Below are positions 11,066 to 18,757 of a stretch of DNA of 28,075 nucleotides, one piece after another (the stretch's first letter is position 1; every line of letters begins with the position of its first letter). A program made the translations under genes and the position numbers. A model generated the notes under the pieces. The model did no database searches. It was not told where the DNA came from and was given only the letters and a program-made list of their open reading frames with translations. Source of the stretch: Lewinellaceae bacterium (GTDB taxonomy: Bacteria > Bacteroidota > Bacteroidia > Chitinophagales > Saprospiraceae); the NCBI GenBank assembly GCA_016719605.1, contig JADJYW010000010.1:1-28075 (forward strand), given 5' to 3'.

Positions 11066-11675
11066 ACGGCTGTTTGCTGTTGATGGCCTCCCCCCTCACC
11101 CCCTCCAAAGGAGGGGGAGTCCTTTATTTCGGTGATATGTTTTTGGCGTTTGGACACGTCAATGCGGGTTTCAGGTTCCGTGCCTTCCACGAGCAGGTCT
11201 TTGCCAAAAATGAAATTTTGGCGCACATAGTCGCTCGGCACAATGCGGTCGGTGAGGAAAATGGCCTCCTTAGGACAGGCCTCCTCGCACAGGCCGCAAA
11301 AGATGCAGCGCAGCATATTGATCTCGTACACGGCGGCGTACTTCTCCTCGCGGTACAGTTTTTCCTCGCCTTTTTCCGCTCGGCGGCTTCCATTGTGATG
11401 GCTTCTGCAGGGCAGGCCACGGCACACAAGCCACAGGCAGTACAGCGTTCGCGGCCCTCGTCGTCGCGCTTGAGTACATGCCAGCCGCGCCAAACGGGAG
11501 CAAATGGACGCTTCACTTCTGGGTAGCTGACGGTATTCGATTTCGTAAAAACGACCCGAAGGAAGTGTTTCAGCGTGGTCCACATTCCTTTGAAAATTGC
11601 CGGCAAATAGATGCGCTCCCAGAAATTCATCTCCTTGTGGACGACGAGTTTGGAGCGCGTGGTTAGTGGTTGCAT
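11062..11675 (-). CDS. nuoI: NADH-quinone oxidoreductase subunit I (two 4Fe-4S), one frameshift, repeat-derived tail
   Basis: Ferredoxin-like subunit that carries clusters N6a and N6b in the connecting arm of complex I. The N-terminal amphipathic part (EMNFWERIYLPAIFKGMWTTLKHF) and both cluster motifs are visible: CTACGLCAVACP and CIFCGLCEEACPKEAI. The frame shifts once in a T5 run (11373-11377) between the two motifs, from MEAAERK into GEEKLYREEKYAAVYEI. The last 20 or so residues (EIKDSPSFGGGEGGG) are encoded by a dispersed palindromic repeat, so this tail is not ancestral. The stop overlaps the nuoJ start. The Doc/antitoxin pair lies immediately upstream, separating nuoI from nuoH. Confidence 0.93.
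11088..11120. repeat. Dispersed palindromic repeat (GGAGGGGGTGAGGG family) inside the nuoI 3' end
   Basis: CCCCCTCC-AAA-GGAGGGGG forms a perfect hairpin of 8-base arms with a 3-base loop, flanked by CCCCTCACC. Repeats of the form CCCTCCTTTGGAGGGGG are, from general knowledge, widespread in Bacteroidota genomes, often at gene ends. Here the repeat is translated as DSPSFGGGEGG in nuoI. Confidence 0.8.
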
Positions 11676-11700
11676 TTTTATTTATTTATGCCACAAAGGC

Positions 11701-12093
11701 TCACAGAGATTCAACAGATTTGATTTTTGACTTCAGCCATTCGGTAAAGGCTTCTTTGGGCATTTCGCCGGCAGCGACGCGGAGGATGATAGATTCTTGC
11801 TCGTCAACAGATGCCTCAATTTCGAATCCATTCATAAATAAAAAGGTTTCCATTGCAGCATGACCAATTCGTTTGTTCCCATCTAAAAAAGGGTGATTGA
11901 GGATAATTGAAAAGCCCAAAATCCCAGCCTTTTCGAAAATAGTTGGATAAAGCTCCGCACCAAACATCTCCATCTGTGGTTGGGCAATGGCTGATTCAAG
12001 TCCTCCTATTTCCCGAATACCGCTCAGGCCCCCTGATGCGGAGATAATAGCTGCATGGAGACGCACCACTTCGTCCAATTCAAGGTAAAACAT
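11701..12093 (-). CDS. doc: Doc-type (Fic-fold) toxin of a type II toxin-antitoxin pair
   Basis: 130-residue death-on-curing family protein. The Fic/Doc catalytic motif HxFx(D/N)GNKR is complete as HPFLDGNKRIG (His67, Asp71, Asn73, Lys74, Arg75). The Doc N-terminal region is also typical (LELDEVVRLH, then GGLSGIREIGGLESAIAQPQ). Known Doc enzymes are kinases that phosphorylate EF-Tu and stop translation; this activity is inferred here by family. The start ATG overlaps the antitoxin stop by one base (TGATG). The pair sits in the same orientation inside the nuo operon between nuoH and nuoI, so it may be transcribed with complex I. It appears intact, without frameshifts. Confidence 0.9.
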   Translation of the reverse strand: MFYLELDEVVRLHAAIISASGGLSGIREIGGLESAIAQPQMEMFGAELYPTIFEKAGILGFSIILNHPFLDGNKRIGHAAMETFLFMNGFEIEASVDEQESIILRVAAGEMPKEAFTEWLKSKIKSVESL

Positions 12094-12293
12094 CAGGCAA
12101 GGCGTTTATACAGTTCTGTGTTTTTTTTCAAAACATACTGCATTGCAGTCTCAAATTTTGCCTCGCGGGACTCCAGCAAGTCGGTTGCTATTTTCAAAAG
12201 CAATTCTTCTACAGAAGCCAACTGCATTTCTTTGGCCTTTGCACGAAGTTGTACAAGTTGCTTATCCTCAAAATTCAATGTTATCGAACTCAT
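12093..12293 (-). CDS. Antitoxin partner of Doc
   Basis: Short 66-residue protein directly upstream of doc, overlapping it by one base. It is helical and charged, with LNFEDKQLVQLRAKAKEMQL followed by a C-terminal part KFETAMQYVLKKNTELYKRLA that resembles the toxin-binding tails of antitoxins paired with Doc in Bacteroidota and cyanobacteria. It presumably neutralises Doc and represses its own promoter. The upstream gap to nuoH (12294-12333) is only about 40 bases and could hold a minor promoter, though none is clear. Confidence 0.75.
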   Translation of the reverse strand: MSSITLNFEDKQLVQLRAKAKEMQLASVEELLLKIATDLLESREAKFETAMQYVLKKNTELYKRLA

Positions 12294-12333
12294 TGTTTTT
12301 TCAATTAAAAAGTGTACAAAAATACGACTCTGG

Positions 12334-13323
12334 CTACTTCCCCAGCCATAGCACCCCGCCCCCGGTCAGCAACATATTCACAATAGCCAACGGCACGAGG
12401 GTTTTCCAGCCGAGGCGCATGAGCTGGTCGTAGCGGAAGCGGGGCAGCGTCCAGCGGATCCACATGAACACAAAGATGAAGAAAAATGTCTTGGCGAACA
12501 TCACGATGGGTCCCATCAGACCGCCGAGCCAGCCGGGGTCAATGCCGGGAAAATTGTATCCGCCGAAATAGACTGTGGCAATGACGGCGCAGGCGACGAA
12601 CATGTTGATGTACTCCGCAAACAGGAAAAGGCCCAGTTTCATGGAACTGTACTCGGTGTGGTAACCGCCGATCAATTCGGTCTCGCACTCGGCCATATCG
12701 AACGGGGCACGGTTGCATTCGGCCAGTGCGCAGATGAAAAACAGCAGAAAACCCAAGGGTTGATACCAGACATTCCAGTTCAACCCGGCCTGCTGTTCAG
12801 CCATTTCTTTGAGGCTGAGCGTGCCGGTGAGCATCACTACCGCAATGAGCGCCAGGCCCATAGCCAGTTCGTACGAAATCATTTGGGCGGAAGCGCGAAT
12901 GGCGCCGTACAGGGCATACTTGTTGTTGGACGCCCAGCCGCCGATCATAATGCCGTACACCCCGAGGGAGGTGAAGCCCATGATGTACAGAATCCCGATG
13001 TTCAGGTCCGTCACCTGCAACGCGATGGGGCGGCCAAACAGCGTCAGTTCCGTGCCCCAGGGGATAACCGCACTGGTCATGCAGGCTACAAACATGAATG
13101 ATCCCGGCGCCAGAATGTACAACCAGCGTTCAGCAGAATTGGGCATAAAGTCTTCCTTGGTAAAAAACTTGATGCCGTCGGCTACGGGTTGGAGCAGCCC
13201 AAAGGGGCCTGCGCGGTCTGGGCCGACGCGGTCCTGCATGGCGGCAGCCACTTTGCGCTCGCCAAAGGTGGCGTAAGCCGCTACTGTCAACGTGATGACG
13301 AACAGCACGAGCACGAGCAGCAT
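12334..13323 (-). CDS. nuoH: NADH-quinone oxidoreductase subunit H
   Basis: Membrane subunit of complex I at the quinone-binding interface with NuoB and NuoD. The sequence has eight or so helices and the family signatures TFGERKVAAAMQDRVGPDRAG, GPFGLLQPVADGIKFFTKE, SYELAMGLALI, ALAECNRAPFDMAECETELIGGYHTEYSS and FFFIFVFMWIRWTLPRFRYDQLM. The ATG at 13323 leaves the first helix slightly short. Upstream in other frames, YFFLILEK resembles the usual extra N-terminal residues, so the true start may be near 13360 with a one-base shift in between. It follows nuoG after about 30-60 bases. Confidence 0.94.
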   Translation of the reverse strand: MLLVLVLFVITLTVAAYATFGERKVAAAMQDRVGPDRAGPFGLLQPVADGIKFFTKEDFMPNSAERWLYILAPGSFMFVACMTSAVIPWGTELTLFGRPIALQVTDLNIGILYIMGFTSLGVYGIMIGGWASNNKYALYGAIRASAQMISYELAMGLALIAVVMLTGTLSLKEMAEQQAGLNWNVWYQPLGFLLFFICALAECNRAPFDMAECETELIGGYHTEYSSMKLGLFLFAEYINMFVACAVIATVYFGGYNFPGIDPGWLGGLMGPIVMFAKTFFFIFVFMWIRWTLPRFRYDQLMRLGWKTLVPLAIVNMLLTGGGVLWLGK

Positions 13324-13387
13324 TTTTCGAGTATCAGGAAAAAGTAAATAGAAGTATCATTGAATTCGATTATTCTGATTGATCTGT

Positions 13388-14154
13388 TTAGCGCACAGTT
13401 GTTGAAGCGCCGTCGTAGTGATTTTGGGAAATAACGGAGTGGCGGTCTATTTCCCGCGGGCCTTCGATCGTCCAGTCGGCAGTGTTCTTTTTTCAAAACG
13501 GCAGGTATTGCAGATAAAATCATGTACCTCGCCGTAGCGGTCTTTGCGGGCGGTGATGCGATAAATTTCGCCGCCGTACATCCAGGCCACCGCTTTTCCG
13601 GTGCATTTATCGCAGTCGCGGTGGGCGTTCATCGGGTTGAGGAACCACACGCGACTTTTGAATCGGAACGTGCGGTCGGTGAGGGCGCCTACGGGGCACA
13701 CGTCAATGACGTTGCCGGAAAAATCATTGTCAATCGCCTTTTCGATGAAGGTGCTGATCTCGGCATGGTCGCCGCGATAGACGACGCCGTGTACGCGGTT
13801 TTCGGTCAGCTGGTTGGCTACATGTACGCAACGGTAGCACAGGATGCAGCGCGTCATGTGGAGTTTGATGTAGGGGCCGATATCAATTTTCTCGAACGTG
13901 CGGCGCTCGAATTCATAGCGGGTATCGGCCAGGCCGTGCTCATAGGACAGGTCCTGGAGGTGACACTCGCCGGCCTGGTCACAGATGGGGCAGTCCAGCG
14001 GGTGGGTGCGGCACTTGCCGCCCGAGCCTTTCAGCGTGGAGTAGTAGCACATGGCGGGCGGCACGATGTCGCCGCCGATCTGGCGCGCCGCGTTCAGGAT
14101 GGTGGTGCCCTCGGGCACTTCAACTTCGAAACCGTCTATTTTTACTTTGGGCAT
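13388..14154 (-). CDS. nuoG: NADH-quinone oxidoreductase subunit G, short form, with internal deletion and one frameshift
   Basis: Iron-sulfur subunit of the NADH-dehydrogenase arm. It begins with the 2Fe-2S ferredoxin-like domain (MPKVKIDGFEVEVPEGTTIL, Cys36 in AMCYYS, Cys48 in GGKCRT). It then jumps directly to HPLDCPICDQAGEC, the His-Cys3 ligands of cluster N5. In the family about 50 residues separate CRT from HPLDC, including the other two Cys ligands of the 2Fe-2S cluster, and they are absent here. The 4Fe-4S ligands TRCILCYRC and VCPVGALT, and the later CDKC and CNTC pairs, are present. A shift in a T6 run at 13487-13492 is needed to reach the usual C-terminus (EGPREIDRHSVISQNHY) and the stop at 13388. 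There is no molybdopterin-type domain, as usual for short Bacteroidota NuoG. Confidence 0.93.
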
Positions 14155-14167
14155 TGTATATTGTATT

Positions 14168-14930
14168 TTAGCCTGCCAGGGTCGTCCTGAAAATCCGGTT
14201 CAGGTGTTCCGTGTCCGGTTGAATCAGCACTTGGTAGTCCTTCAGGTATTGGGTATAGTATTCGATTTTTTCTTCTAAAAAATGGTTCAGTGCATCAATT
14301 CGGGCGTCTTCGCCCAACTCTTCGCCACTGATTTTTCGGGCCAGCAGTTTATCAATTTCAGTTCGCAAGTTACCAGCGGGCACTTCGGCATCCAGAAGTT
14401 TATGAAATTCCGTCGGCGCCATAGTGTTTGTCCGTTCGATCCACATACAAGCCAGTATCGGACGCAACACGTAAAAAAGTACTTTTTCATTTTCACGGTG
14501 TCGCGTTGCAGGTACTCTCGAAAATTGCCTTTTGCCATGCTCAGGTAATGGTACAGGCAGGATTTTGGATTAAAGAATGTACGCGCCGCCGTTCGCATTT
14601 GGTTGGTGAAATCGTGGTCTTCCAGATATACAATCGGGCTGTTCAGCCATTCCAGCAGGGGCGGATTGGATTTTCGGAACAGCCGCAGGGCTTTGCGCAA
14701 TTCCCACCCGCTCAGGTCGAGGTCGTCGGGCAGCATGATTTCGATACTGTCCTTCTTGTCGTCAATTGAGAGGTACCAATCCTCCCGGTGTATGTAAATA
14801 AACCGCACATCCCAGTCGCTGTTCGCGGAGGCAAAGCCCCACGCCCGGCTGCCGCTCTCCACCGCGTACAGGATTTTGATGTCGTGTGCGCGGGCGAGTT
14901 GGGTGAGTTGGGATTGGATTGTGTGGTCAT
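14168..14930 (-). CDS. Predicted nucleotidyltransferase, DNA polymerase beta superfamily (RlaP / B. subtilis YcgL-like), two frameshifts
   Basis: The active-site region ILYAVESGSRAWGFASANSDWDVRFIYIH has the GS...SDxDxR pattern of pol-beta-type nucleotidyltransferases, and its surroundings match the RlaP/YcgL family best. The nucleic-acid or protein target is unknown. The ATG at 14930 is one base out of frame with the conserved N-terminus (IQSQLTQLARAHDIK), implying a lost base near 14925. A second shift occurs in an A6 run near 14475, after which the C-terminal part (FHKLLDAEVPAGNL to TEHLNRIFRTTLAG) continues to the stop at 14168. About 254 residues. It lies between nuoF and nuoG, 14 bases after a DUF2281 gene, so the two may be functionally linked. 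Confidence 0.75.
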
Positions 14931-14944
14931 TTTACCAAATTCGT

Positions 14945-15147
14945 TTATTCTTTAAAATCTTCCAGCGGTGCGTCGAAATCGGGCGCAAGGACATATTTGC
15001 CTTCTGCGCTGCCGGCTTTACGTTTCGGACGCGTAGGTTTCACCTCTTTGGTTTTTCTTGTTTCAGAAATTGCACAAAGTGGAGTACTTCCAACTTGAGC
15101 GACTCAGGTAGGCTGTGCAGTTCACGGAGAATGAGTTGTTCTGTCAT
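14945..15147 (-). CDS. DUF2281-type small antitoxin-like protein, one frameshift
   Basis: The start MTEQLILRELHSLPESLKLEVLHFVQFLKQEK is typical of DUF2281 proteins, which are usually antitoxins of VapBC-like pairs. After about 35 codons the frame ends in a TGA, but the next frame continues with KRKAGSAEGKYVLAPDFDAPLEDFKE, the characteristic DUF2281 C-terminus, to a TAA at 14945. A single-base shift near 15050 is implied. Reconstructed length is about 67 residues. No PIN or RelE-type toxin is adjacent; the next gene is a nucleotidyltransferase. It could be an orphan antitoxin or the partner of that enzyme. Confidence 0.7.
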
Positions 15148-15194
15148 AGCGTACGTTTTATTTTAACCAACAACACAGACCGAGGTCTTGATGG

Positions 15195-15611
15195 TCATTT
15201 TAGTATTAGTTTGTAAGACCCTGCGATATTGCAGGAACCATAGAGGATCAAATAAGTTCCCCTTAACTCCGTCACATCAATTGAACTTGCATATTGAGTA
15301 TTAAAAAATACTTCCTTGACTTCAGAATAATCTTCAATTTTAGATGGGTTTTCTACTTCCCAGTTGGGCGACAAAACTGATGCTTGATTTACAGTTCCAG
15401 ATGCTTCAAACTGCAAAATAACCCTCCCTCTTTTGGGTTTGCTTATCTCAATATTCCCTCCGTCGAACCACGCGTCATTTTGATATGACGGAGGTAGTTT
15501 TATTAAAAAAACAGTGGCTTTTTCCGTGTGTTTTTGTACCATACTGTTAGGCGGATCAAGCGTTTTGCAAGATGCCAAACAAATTAGGGCCAGAAATATC
15601 CATTTTGCCAT
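15195..15611 (-). CDS. Small lipoprotein, unknown function
   Basis: 138 residues with a lipoprotein signal (MAKWIFLALICLASC; lipobox LASC, lipidated Cys15). The mature part is probably mostly beta (GRVILQFEASGTV, GTYLILYGSCNIAGSYKLILK). The phrase GRVILQFEASGTVNQASVLSPNWE recalls TonB-C-like or energy-transducer domains, but I cannot assign it with confidence. It is inserted between nuoF and the DUF2281 gene on the same strand. The local base composition is AT-richer than the surrounding nuo genes, which suggests recent acquisition. Confidence 0.65.
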   Translation of the reverse strand: MAKWIFLALICLASCKTLDPPNSMVQKHTEKATVFLIKLPPSYQNDAWFDGGNIEISKPKRGRVILQFEASGTVNQASVLSPNWEVENPSKIEDYSEVKEVFFNTQYASSIDVTELRGTYLILYGSCNIAGSYKLILK

Positions 15612-15645
15612 GCTTACCTAATTTGATTGAAGAATAGAGATTTGT

Positions 15646-16986
15646 TCACACCGCCATCTTCTCTCTTACCAACCCATAATTCCCCTGCATACACGCCTCC
15701 CGCTCCGTCACATGCCACTCGAACTCCTCCCGGAAATGCCGGATGGCCGAGGCTACGGGCCAGGCCGCCGCATCGCCGAGCGGACAAATGGTGTTGCCTT
15801 CGATCTTCTTGGCCACATCCACGAGCAGGTCGATGTCGCTCATTTTGCCCTGGCCGTTTTCGAGGCGCCAGAGCACTTTTTCCATCCAACCGGTGCCCTC
15901 GCGGCAGGGCGAGCACTGGCCGCAGGACTCGTGGTGGTAAAAACGCGTGAAATTCCAGGTGTTGCGCACGATGCACTGGTCTTCGTCGTACACGATAAAA
16001 CCGCCGGAGCCGAGCATGGAGCCGGTGGCGAAACCGCCGTCGGCGAGGCTTTCGTAGGTCATCAGGCGGTCTTCGCCGGCAGCCGTTTTGGTGACTAAAT
16101 AGTGCGGCAGGATGGGCACCGACGAGCCGCCGGGCACGCAGGCCTTGAGGCGTTTGCCGCGTTTGATGCCGCCGCACCACGCGTCGGAGTAGATGAATTC
16201 CTCCATCGAGAGACCCATTTCTATTTCGTACACGCCGGGTTTGTTGATGTTGCCGCCGGCCGACATGAGTTTGGTGCCGGTACTTTTCCCGATACCGATT
16301 TTGGCGTACTCGTCGCCACCGTCGTTCACAATCGGCACTACGGCAGCGAGGGTTTCTACGTTGTTTACCACCGTCGGGCATTGCCACAGCCCTTTCACGG
16401 CAGGGAATGGCGGCTTGATGCGCGGGTTGCCGCGTTTGCCCTCCAGACTTTCGATCAGCGCAGTCTCTTCTCCGCAGATGTACGCGCCCGCGCCGGGGTT
16501 GACGTACAAATCCAGATCAAAGCCCGAGCCGAGGATGTTTTTGCCCAGCCAACCCGCAGCATACGCCTCGGCGATGGCTTTTTCCAGGATAAACACAATC
16601 CAGGAGTATTCACCGCGGATATAGATATACGCGGTGTTGGCGCCCAGCGCAAACGACGACGAAATCATACCCTCGATAAGCAGGTGGGGGATTTTTTCCA
16701 TCAGGAAGCGGTCCTTGAAGGTGCCCGGCTCCGACTCATCGGCGTTGCAAAGCAGGTAACGCGGCACACCCTCCGGCTTGGCCAGAAACGACCATTTCAT
16801 GCCGGTGGGGAAGCCCGCACCGCCACGTCCGCGCAGTCCGGATTTTTTCACTTCTTCCAGCACCGCCTCGGGCGACATAGTCTTGAGTGCTTTTTCCACG
16901 GAGCGGTAGCCGCCGTGTTTGCGGTACACCTCGTAGGAGTGGATGCCCGGGATGTGGGCGTGTTCGAGTAGTAATTTTCTGGACAT
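15646..16986 (-). CDS. nuoF: NADH-quinone oxidoreductase subunit F (NADH/FMN-binding)
   Basis: Flavoprotein that oxidises NADH, holding FMN and the N3 4Fe-4S cluster. The start MSRKLLLEHAHIPGIHSYEVYRKHGGY at 16986 is preferred. The open frame continues upstream for 33 codons, but those come from a dispersed inverted repeat. Visible motifs are the Gly-rich NADH/FMN loop (SGLRGRGGAGFPTGMKW), CNADESEPGTFKDR, NPGAGAYICGEETALIESLEGKRG, and the cluster ligands ESCGQCSPCREGT plus NTICPLGDA. The 446-residue length is normal and the frame is intact. A DUF2750 gene lies between it and nuoE. Confidence 0.96.
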   Translation of the reverse strand: MSRKLLLEHAHIPGIHSYEVYRKHGGYRSVEKALKTMSPEAVLEEVKKSGLRGRGGAGFPTGMKWSFLAKPEGVPRYLLCNADESEPGTFKDRFLMEKIPHLLIEGMISSSFALGANTAYIYIRGEYSWIVFILEKAIAEAYAAGWLGKNILGSGFDLDLYVNPGAGAYICGEETALIESLEGKRGNPRIKPPFPAVKGLWQCPTVVNNVETLAAVVPIVNDGGDEYAKIGIGKSTGTKLMSAGGNINKPGVYEIEMGLSMEEFIYSDAWCGGIKRGKRLKACVPGGSSVPILPHYLVTKTAAGEDRLMTYESLADGGFATGSMLGSGGFIVYDEDQCIVRNTWNFTRFYHHESCGQCSPCREGTGWMEKVLWRLENGQGKMSDIDLLVDVAKKIEGNTICPLGDAAAWPVASAIRHFREEFEWHVTEREACMQGNYGLVREKMAV

Positions 16987-17017
16987 ATCTTCGACCGCTG
17001 CGGCGCGGTATTTTTTC

Positions 17018-17081
17018 ACCGCAGAGACGCGGAGGCGGGGAGTTTTTAAAAAACAACTCGGCGGTTCTGCGTCTCTGCGGT
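17018..17081. repeat. Inverted repeat upstream of nuoF (ACCGCAGAGACGC family)
   Basis: A perfect 13-base pair of arms, ACCGCAGAGACGC at 17018-17030 and GCGTCTCTGCGGT at 17069-17081, encloses about 38 bases. It occupies nearly all of the gap between the DUF2750 stop and the nuoF start. CTCTGCGTCTCTGCGGT-like fillers are common in Bacteroidota intergenic DNA (general knowledge). A transcript hairpin just upstream of nuoF is possible. Confidence 0.8.
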
Positions 17082-17087
17082 TCAACC

Positions 17088-17483
17088 TTATTCTTGTTCT
17101 TTGTCAAACTCAATTTGGAAATCGGTTCGCAATTGTGCCGGGGTCATCACCGCGCTCTGAAAATCGGGCGTGGGGAATACCGCCACTTTCATCTTGTCCG
17201 CTTCAAAGTCGCTGAGCCATTCCAGGAATTCTGCCAGGTCAAGCACTTCTACGTTGAACTCCTCAAAGCCGCCTTTTTCCTTAAAAATCTCCGCGAATTC
17301 AGCCTTCGGAAATACGGTGAACACATCCGTGTCATCTTCGTCATCTTCCAGAAGAAGCCAGCCCTCTTCGCCATCCACAAGGCCCCAAACTTCTTCTTCC
17401 GCCGTTGCGGTGCGGATAAAATACTTGTAACGCGCTTCCGGCTTTTTCGCCAGGATTTCTTCAATCTGTTGTTGTGTCAGCAT
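17088..17483 (-). CDS. DUF2750 domain protein
   Basis: 131 residues, soluble and very acidic. The family pattern is clear: ARYKYFIRTATAEEEVWGLVDGEEGWLLLEDDEDD, then VFPKAEFAEIF, and DLAEFLEWLSDFEADKMKVAVFP with the end TPAQLRTDFQIEFDKE. DUF2750 has no established function. It lies between nuoE and nuoF in the same orientation and appears intact. It is bounded by two different dispersed repeats, which may mark how it was inserted. Confidence 0.8.
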   Translation of the reverse strand: MLTQQQIEEILAKKPEARYKYFIRTATAEEEVWGLVDGEEGWLLLEDDEDDTDVFTVFPKAEFAEIFKEKGGFEEFNVEVLDLAEFLEWLSDFEADKMKVAVFPTPDFQSAVMTPAQLRTDFQIEFDKEQE

Positions 17484-17490
17484 GTTTTAT

Positions 17491-17599
17491 GGTTGCTGGT
17501 TAGAGAGGGTTGGAAGGTTGGAAGGTTTCTGGTTGGAAGGTTTCTGGTTGAGGGTTCGCTAACCAGAAACCTTCCAACCCTCTAACCCTCCAACCCTCA
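17491..17599. repeat. GGTTTCTGGTT repeat block with 19-bp perfect hairpin (nuoE / DUF2750 junction)
   Basis: Direct units such as GGTTGGAAGGTTTCTGGTT are followed by their reverse complement. Arms 17531-17549 and 17561-17579 are perfect over 19 bases with an 11-base loop. The block begins right at the nuoE stop codon on the minus strand. It shares its unit with the blocks at 5012, 20240 and 20978. Confidence 0.9.
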
Positions 17600-18148
17600 A
17601 TGCATTTTCCAGGTGCCTTTGTTCACCTTTCCTGCCTTGCAGTCTTCGATGAATTGGTCCATTTTTTCTTCGTTCAGGTGCTCGTGGTAGAACTCGCCGA
17701 CCTGCATCATGGGGGCATAGCCGCAGGCGCCGAGGCATTCCACTTCTTTGAGGGTAAACAGCCCGTCGGGTGTGGTTTGGCCGGTTCGGATGCCGAGTTT
17801 TTGTTGGGTGTACGCGATGAGCCGTTCGGCGCCCTCAATGGCGCAGGGGCCGGTATGGCAAAATTCAAGGACGTATTTTCCAACCGGCTCCAGATTGTAC
17901 ATGGAGTAAAACGTGGCTACTTCGTACACCTCAATCGGGGTGATACCGAGCACCTCGGCCACATGATCCATGGCAGCAATGTTCAGCCAGCCGTGATTTT
18001 CTTCCTGGGCAATGTGCAGGGCACGGATGATCGCGCTCTTGCCTCTGCCTTCGGGGTATTTCTTTGTCAGTGCCAGCACCTCCGCTAAGGCTTCGGGCGA
18101 GTAGCGGAAGGGAGCGCCGTTGGGAGATGGAGATAGTGTTGTGTTCAT
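17597..18148 (-). CDS. nuoE: NADH-quinone oxidoreductase subunit E (2Fe-2S)
   Basis: Thioredoxin-like 2Fe-2S subunit (cluster N1a) of the NADH-dehydrogenase arm. The four Cys ligands are seen in FCHTGPCAI and CLGACGYAPMMQ. The N-terminal helical domain (YPEGRGKSAIIRALHIAQEENHGWL, VAEVLGITPIEVYEVATFYSMY) is typical. It is intact at 183 residues. The start ATG abuts the stop of the Uma2-type gene (TAAATG), so that gene is likely co-translated or at least co-transcribed. The stop is followed directly by a hairpin-forming repeat block. Confidence 0.95.
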   Translation of the reverse strand: MNTTLSPSPNGAPFRYSPEALAEVLALTKKYPEGRGKSAIIRALHIAQEENHGWLNIAAMDHVAEVLGITPIEVYEVATFYSMYNLEPVGKYVLEFCHTGPCAIEGAERLIAYTQQKLGIRTGQTTPDGLFTLKEVECLGACGYAPMMQVGEFYHEHLNEEKMDQFIEDCKAGKVNKGTWKMH

Positions 18149-18745
18149 TTATTCAAAAATATCTGGGAGCGGAAGTTTAAGGTCGGGGAAAAGCGGGGCC
18201 GCAGCGTTGTCTTCCTCGGTATAAAGTCGCATTTCGCCATATTTCCCGTTTTCGAGGGAGTAGGCCTGAATGTATTGGTCATTGGGGTGAACGATCCAGT
18301 ATTCTCGCACCCCGTTTTCTTGGTACAAGTCGTATTTGATCTTGAGGTCTTTTTTGGCTGTTCCTGGCGATAAAATCTCGATAATCCAGTCTGGTGCGCC
18401 GAGACAACCTTTATCGTCCAGTTTAGATTCGTCACAAATCACACAGATATCTGGTTGTACCACGGTAAAAATATCCTTGTTGGCTTTCGTGCTTTTCTTT
18501 TGGTCAACGAGGCGTACATCAAACGGGGCATGGAAAACAGTACAGGTATGTTTTTCAAAATGCGCAAACAGGCCTCTCAACAAAGCACTCGATACCTTTT
18601 GATGTCGCATGGAAGGTGCTGGAAAAAGTCGAAACACCTTTCCCCAGATCAGTTCCACGCGCTCCTCAAACCGCCACGTCAGGTAGTCTGCGTAGGTATA
18701 GGTGCCGTTTAAGTCGAGTTGCCCGATGTCTGTGATTTTATTCAT
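18149..18745 (-). CDS. Uma2 family (DUF820) PD-(D/E)XK nuclease-fold protein
   Basis: 198 residues with the Uma2 pattern: an N-terminal YADYLTWRFEERVELIWGKVF, then SMRHQKVSSALLRGL, VQPDICVICDESKLDDKGCLGAPDWIIEILSPGT, and KYDLYQENGVREYWIVHP. The putative metal-site residues Asp (QPDICV), Glu (IIEILS) and Lys (KIKYDLY) are present. The family is abundant in cyanobacteria and also found in Bacteroidota, often in mobile contexts; its real function is not known. It is inserted precisely between nuoD (12 bases upstream) and nuoE (abutting) without disturbing either end. Confidence 0.88.
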   Translation of the reverse strand: MNKITDIGQLDLNGTYTYADYLTWRFEERVELIWGKVFRLFPAPSMRHQKVSSALLRGLFAHFEKHTCTVFHAPFDVRLVDQKKSTKANKDIFTVVQPDICVICDESKLDDKGCLGAPDWIIEILSPGTAKKDLKIKYDLYQENGVREYWIVHPNDQYIQAYSLENGKYGEMRLYTEEDNAAAPLFPDLKLPLPDIFE

Positions 18746-18757
18746 TTGCGTGCATCG

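Noticed and set aside
16987..17085. N-terminal extension of NuoF by 33 residues
   Set aside because: The extra codons are encoded by a dispersed inverted repeat; the family start MSRKLLLEH fits at 16986.
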